This document shows, piece after piece, positions 9,020 to 11,160 of a stretch of DNA of 11,160 nt. Position 1 is the stretch's first letter, and the number at the start of each line of letters is the position of its first letter. Position numbers and translations under genes: made by a program. Location of the stretch: NCBI GenBank assembly GCA_025456385.1, contig JALOKS010000056.1:1-11160 (forward strand), in the 5' to 3' direction. The stretch comes from Thermoanaerobaculales bacterium (GTDB taxonomy: Bacteria; Acidobacteriota; Thermoanaerobaculia; Thermoanaerobaculales; Sulfomarinibacteraceae). A model generated the notes under the pieces. The model ran no database searches, had not been told where the DNA came from, and saw only the letters and a list, made by a program, of their open reading frames with translations.

Positions 9020-9439
9020 ATGCGATACCTCGGCGTGGATCCCGGCGGGCGTCGGATGGGGCTTGCCGTCGGTGACGACGCCTCCGGCGTGGCAGCGCCG
9101 CTCGCGGTGGTCGCCTACGGAGGGGTGGCGGCCGCCGCTCGCGCGATCGGGGAGGCCGCCGGGCGACTCGGCGCCGCGGCGGTGGTGATCGGGCTGCCCA
9201 CCGGGGCCGACGGTGCCGCTGCACCCGCGGCCCGGCGCAGCCATCTGCTCGCGGAGGCGGTGGGCGCCCTCGGGCTCCAGGTGTTCCTGCAGTCCGAGCA
9301 CCTGTCCACCGACGAGGCGCGGCGGCGGGCCCGCGAGTGCGGGCGCGGGCGGCAGGAGCCGGTCGACGACCTCGCCGCCCAGGTCGTGCTCGAGGAGTAC
9401 CTCGGCGGGAACCGCCGGCGCGCTCCCGGCGGAGCCTGA
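9020..9439 (+). CDS. ruvX: RuvX/YqgF family RNase H-fold nuclease (pre-16S rRNA processing)
   Basis: This family folds like RuvC/RNase H. YqgF acts in maturation of the 16S rRNA 5' end and has also been proposed as a Holliday-junction resolvase. The 139-residue product has normal length. Seen: YLGVDPGGRRMGLAVGDD at the N terminus with catalytic D7, VVIGLPTGADG (55-65), SEHLSTDEARRR (92-103) with E93, and VDDLAAQVVLEEYL (115-128) with D116/D117. The third motif usually begins DER, so S92 and H94 are departures around the conserved acid. ATG 9020 was chosen because it opens the conserved first strand; there is no ribosome site and a TACAAT box lies 6 nt upstream. mltG follows after 3 nt. B. subtilis also keeps the homologues close (yrrK, yrrL). 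Confidence 0.92.
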   Translation: MRYLGVDPGGRRMGLAVGDDASGVAAPLAVVAYGGVAAAARAIGEAAGRLGAAAVVIGLPTGADGAAAPAARRSHLLAEAVGALGLQVFLQSEHLSTDEARRRARECGRGRQEPVDDLAAQVVLEEYLGGNRRRAPGGA

Positions 9440-9442
9440 GGC

Positions 9443-10453
9443 GTGGCGTCCGGCCGGCGTCGAGCAGCGGCTGCGGCGGGCCTCGCGCTCGCGCTCGGCG
9501 CGCTCGGCGCCGGCCTCTGGCTGGGGCACGCGCTGTGGGGCTTTCGCACGAGCCGTCCGAGCGAGGTGTGGGTGGCCGAGGGCGCCGCGGCGCGAGAGAT
9601 CCTGAGCGAGCTCGAGGCCGCGGGCCTGGTGCCGTCGCCCCGGGCCGCCCGCCTCTACCTCCGCGCCGCGTCCCGCGGCCGCAGCCTGCACTACGGCTGC
9701 TACCGCTTCGCGGCCGGCGCCCGCCCGGTCGAGATCCTGGAGGCGATCCTCGACGGCCGCGTGGCGATGTTCGAGGTCACGGTCGTCGAGGGCAGCGACG
9801 CGGCCGCCATCGGCGCGACCTTCGCCGCGCGCGGCGTCGGCACCGACGAGGACTGGCGGCGGCTCCAGAGCCGCGTCGAGTGGGTCGAGGAGGCGGTCGG
9901 CAACGCCCCCTCGCTCGAGGGCTTCCTCTTCCCCGACACCTATCGCTTCGCCGTCGGCATCGCCGCCGAGCGCGCGGCCCGCCACCTCGCAGAGCGCTTC
10001 GTGACGGTGTGGCGTGAGGAGGCGGCGGCAGCCGGTCCGTTGTGGGGCAGCCCCCTCGAGGTCGTCACCCTGGCCTCCCTCGTCGAGGCGGAGACCGCGC
10101 TCGAAACCGAGCGGGCGCTGATCGCGGGGGTCTTCGTCAACCGCCTCCGGCGGGGCATGGCGCTGCAGTGCGACCCGACGGTGGTGTTCGCCCTCAAGCG
10201 CCGCGGCGAGTGGCAGGGGCGCCTGCTGCGCGCCCACTGGCAGGTGGACGACCCCTACAACACCTACCGCTCGCGGGGCCTGCCGCCGGGTCCGATCAAC
10301 TCGCCGGGGCGGGCCGCCCTGCGGGCGGCCTGCGCTCCCGCGGCGACGCCCCACCTCTACTTCGTCGCCCGGCCGGAGGGCGGTCATGCGTTCTCGACCA
10401 CCCTCGCCGAGCACAACCGCGCCGTCGCCCGCCTGCGCGCCGCGCGCCGTTGA
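9443..10453 (+). CDS. mltG: Endolytic transglycosylase MltG (YceG-like)
   Basis: MltG is an inner-membrane lytic transglycosylase that cleaves nascent peptidoglycan strands and is proposed to terminate chain growth. The 336-residue product is close to E. coli MltG (340). A signal anchor spans about residues 8-32, followed by a LysM-like region and the catalytic domain. Diagnostic segments are LEGFLFPDTYRF (158-169), LASLVEAET (210-218) with E215 matching the catalytic Glu of the E. coli VEKET motif, FVNRLRRGM, LQCDPTVV, and DPYNTYRSRGLPPGPINSPGR, then LYFVARPEGGH and FSTTLAEHN. The GTG start at 9443 has GGAG at 9431-9434, spaced 8 nt, partly within ruvX. It shares the ruvX transcript; the downstream pseudokinase gene may also be on it, 44 nt later. 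Confidence 0.96.
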   Translation: MASGRRRAAAAAGLALALGALGAGLWLGHALWGFRTSRPSEVWVAEGAAAREILSELEAAGLVPSPRAARLYLRAASRGRSLHYGCYRFAAGARPVEILEAILDGRVAMFEVTVVEGSDAAAIGATFAARGVGTDEDWRRLQSRVEWVEEAVGNAPSLEGFLFPDTYRFAVGIAAERAARHLAERFVTVWREEAAAAGPLWGSPLEVVTLASLVEAETALETERALIAGVFVNRLRRGMALQCDPTVVFALKRRGEWQGRLLRAHWQVDDPYNTYRSRGLPPGPINSPGRAALRAACAPAATPHLYFVARPEGGHAFSTTLAEHNRAVARLRAARR

Positions 10454-10471
10454 CCCCGCGCGACCCGGGGT
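10453..10471 (+). other. Small hairpin between mltG and the kinase-like gene
   Basis: ACCCCG (10453-10458) pairs with CGGGGT (10466-10471) across a 7-nt loop, starting at the last base of the mltG stop codon. No T-tract follows, so termination is doubtful. It may stabilise the mltG 3' end or modestly lower expression of the next gene. Confidence 0.3.
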
Positions 10472-10497
10472 GGTAGCTTCGATCAGAAGGAGCATCC

Positions 10498-11160
10498 ATG
10501 GCCGAGCGCTACCGCGTGTTCGCCTCGCACCTGCTCTTCAAGGAGCTCGTCGGCGATGCCCTGGGCCACCTCTACCGCGCCGGCGAGCTCGGTCCGGCCG
10601 GCATCCGGAGGACCGCCTGGCTGCGGGTCTTCGACGGGCCGCTCGCCGCGCGGGCCGACCTCGCCGCGGTGGCCCCGCGGGCGCGGCGCGTCAATGAGAC
10701 GCTGCAGTCGGCCAATATCGCCTCCGCCGTCACCTTCACGGTCGCCGGCGGCGTGCTCGCCCTCGCCCACGACTACGTTCCCTCGCAGCCGCTCAGCCGC
10801 GTTCTCGAGCGGGTGGCCTCAGAGGGCTTTCCGATCCCGATCGACAACTCCCTGCTGATCGCCGAGAAGCTCGCGCTCGCCCTGTCTGCCGGGCTCGCGG
10901 CGGAGATCGACGGCGCGAGGGTCGTGCACGGACTGCTCAACCCGGCGCTGGTCTTCGTCACCTATGACGGCGAGTGCGTGGTCGCGGGCTTCGGCCTCGG
11001 CGACGAGCTGCTGGCCGCGGTCGGCGACGCCGGCGAGCCGTCGATCCTGCCCTACCTCGCCCCCGAGTCGCTGCTCGCGCGCAACCCGAGCCGGCAGGGG
11101 GACGTCTACTCCCTGGGCGCGATCCTCTACCACCTGCTGACCGGCTCGCCGCTGCCGGCC
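10498..11160 (+). CDS. Predicted pseudokinase of the Ser/Thr protein kinase fold (3' end outside window)
   Basis: The 221 visible residues follow the protein-kinase fold but lose its chemistry. The glycine loop is degenerate (VGDALGHLYRA, 18-28, keeping only the last Gly and the following Tyr-x-Ala), the VAIK lysine is R43 in WLRVF, HRDLKPxN is replaced by HGLLNPAL (144-151), and DFG by GFG (164-166). In contrast the C-lobe scaffold is well kept: YLAPES (186-191) and DVYSLGAILYHLLTG (202-216). So the APE and DVYSLG structural motifs survive while the catalytic Asp, Mg ligands and Lys do not. It probably acts as a binding or scaffold module; its partner is unknown and any C-terminal domains lie beyond the window. 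ATG 10498 has AAGGAG at 10487-10492, spaced 5 nt. It lies 44 nt after mltG, suggesting a link to cell-wall growth. A divergent active kinase is less likely. Confidence 0.8.
   Translation, partial: MAERYRVFASHLLFKELVGDALGHLYRAGELGPAGIRRTAWLRVFDGPLAARADLAAVAPRARRVNETLQSANIASAVTFTVAGGVLALAHDYVPSQPLSRVLERVASEGFPIPIDNSLLIAEKLALALSAGLAAEIDGARVVHGLLNPALVFVTYDGECVVAGFGLGDELLAAVGDAGEPSILPYLAPESLLARNPSRQGDVYSLGAILYHLLTGSPLPA

Noticed and set aside
7178..9439. A 753-residue open frame on the + strand antisense to lptD and running into ruvX
   Set aside because: It is the complement of a well-supported LptD; its product is low-complexity Val/Ala/Glu/Arg-rich without a recognised domain, until the last 140 codons, which are ruvX itself. 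The long frame results from high GC.
8975..10495. N-terminal extension of the lptD frame by about 500 codons
   Set aside because: It would run antisense through mltG and ruvX, is low-complexity, and precedes a clear signal peptide that should be near the protein's start.

Overview
The window is GC-rich bacterial chromosome carrying only core genes, packed tightly on both strands. An LPS-export outer-membrane protein (LptD) shows a Gram-negative with a two-membrane envelope. A gap-pgk-tpiA-secG operon, both GlnRS and GluRS, extreme GC and a protein-kinase-like gene beside mltG would fit an Acidobacteriota- or deltaproteobacteria-type organism. That placement is inference from gene content and style, not from a search. 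No mobile element, CRISPR array or phage gene was seen.

Layout. (1) Positions 1-2852, + strand: the 3' half of gap, then pgk, tpiA and secG with 4-nt overlaps or very short gaps. This is one operon for lower glycolysis plus a SecYEG subunit. (2) 2857-3031, + strand: a tRNA-Leu(GAG) gene with its own -35/-10 promoter and a perfect 22-bp hairpin that begins inside its CCA tail. (3) 3068-3101: an AT-rich GAATTCC-type short repeat between convergent genes. (4) 6668 down to 3114, - strand: tRNA-Ser(TGA), tRNA-Ser(GCT) with a strong-looking promoter, a terminator-like hairpin, then gltX and glnS. The translation genes are clustered, and the only clear promoter for the synthetases lies in front of tRNA-Ser(GCT). 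(5) 8974 down to 6812, - strand: lptD. (6) A 45-bp divergent promoter region holds two oppositely facing TACAAT boxes. (7) From 9020 on, + strand: ruvX, mltG and a truncated kinase-fold gene whose catalytic residues are all replaced.

The genes are mostly housekeeping: glycolysis, protein secretion, tRNA charging, LPS export, pre-rRNA processing and peptidoglycan chain termination. The least ordinary parts are the predicted pseudokinase next to mltG, the start-codon problem of lptD (possible ATC start), the apparently leaderless ruvX, the tRNA-terminator-gltX-glnS arrangement, and several intergenic repeats and hairpins. Very long open frames antisense to lptD, gltX and glnS are high-GC artefacts. 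No gene-free stretch exceeds 300 bases.
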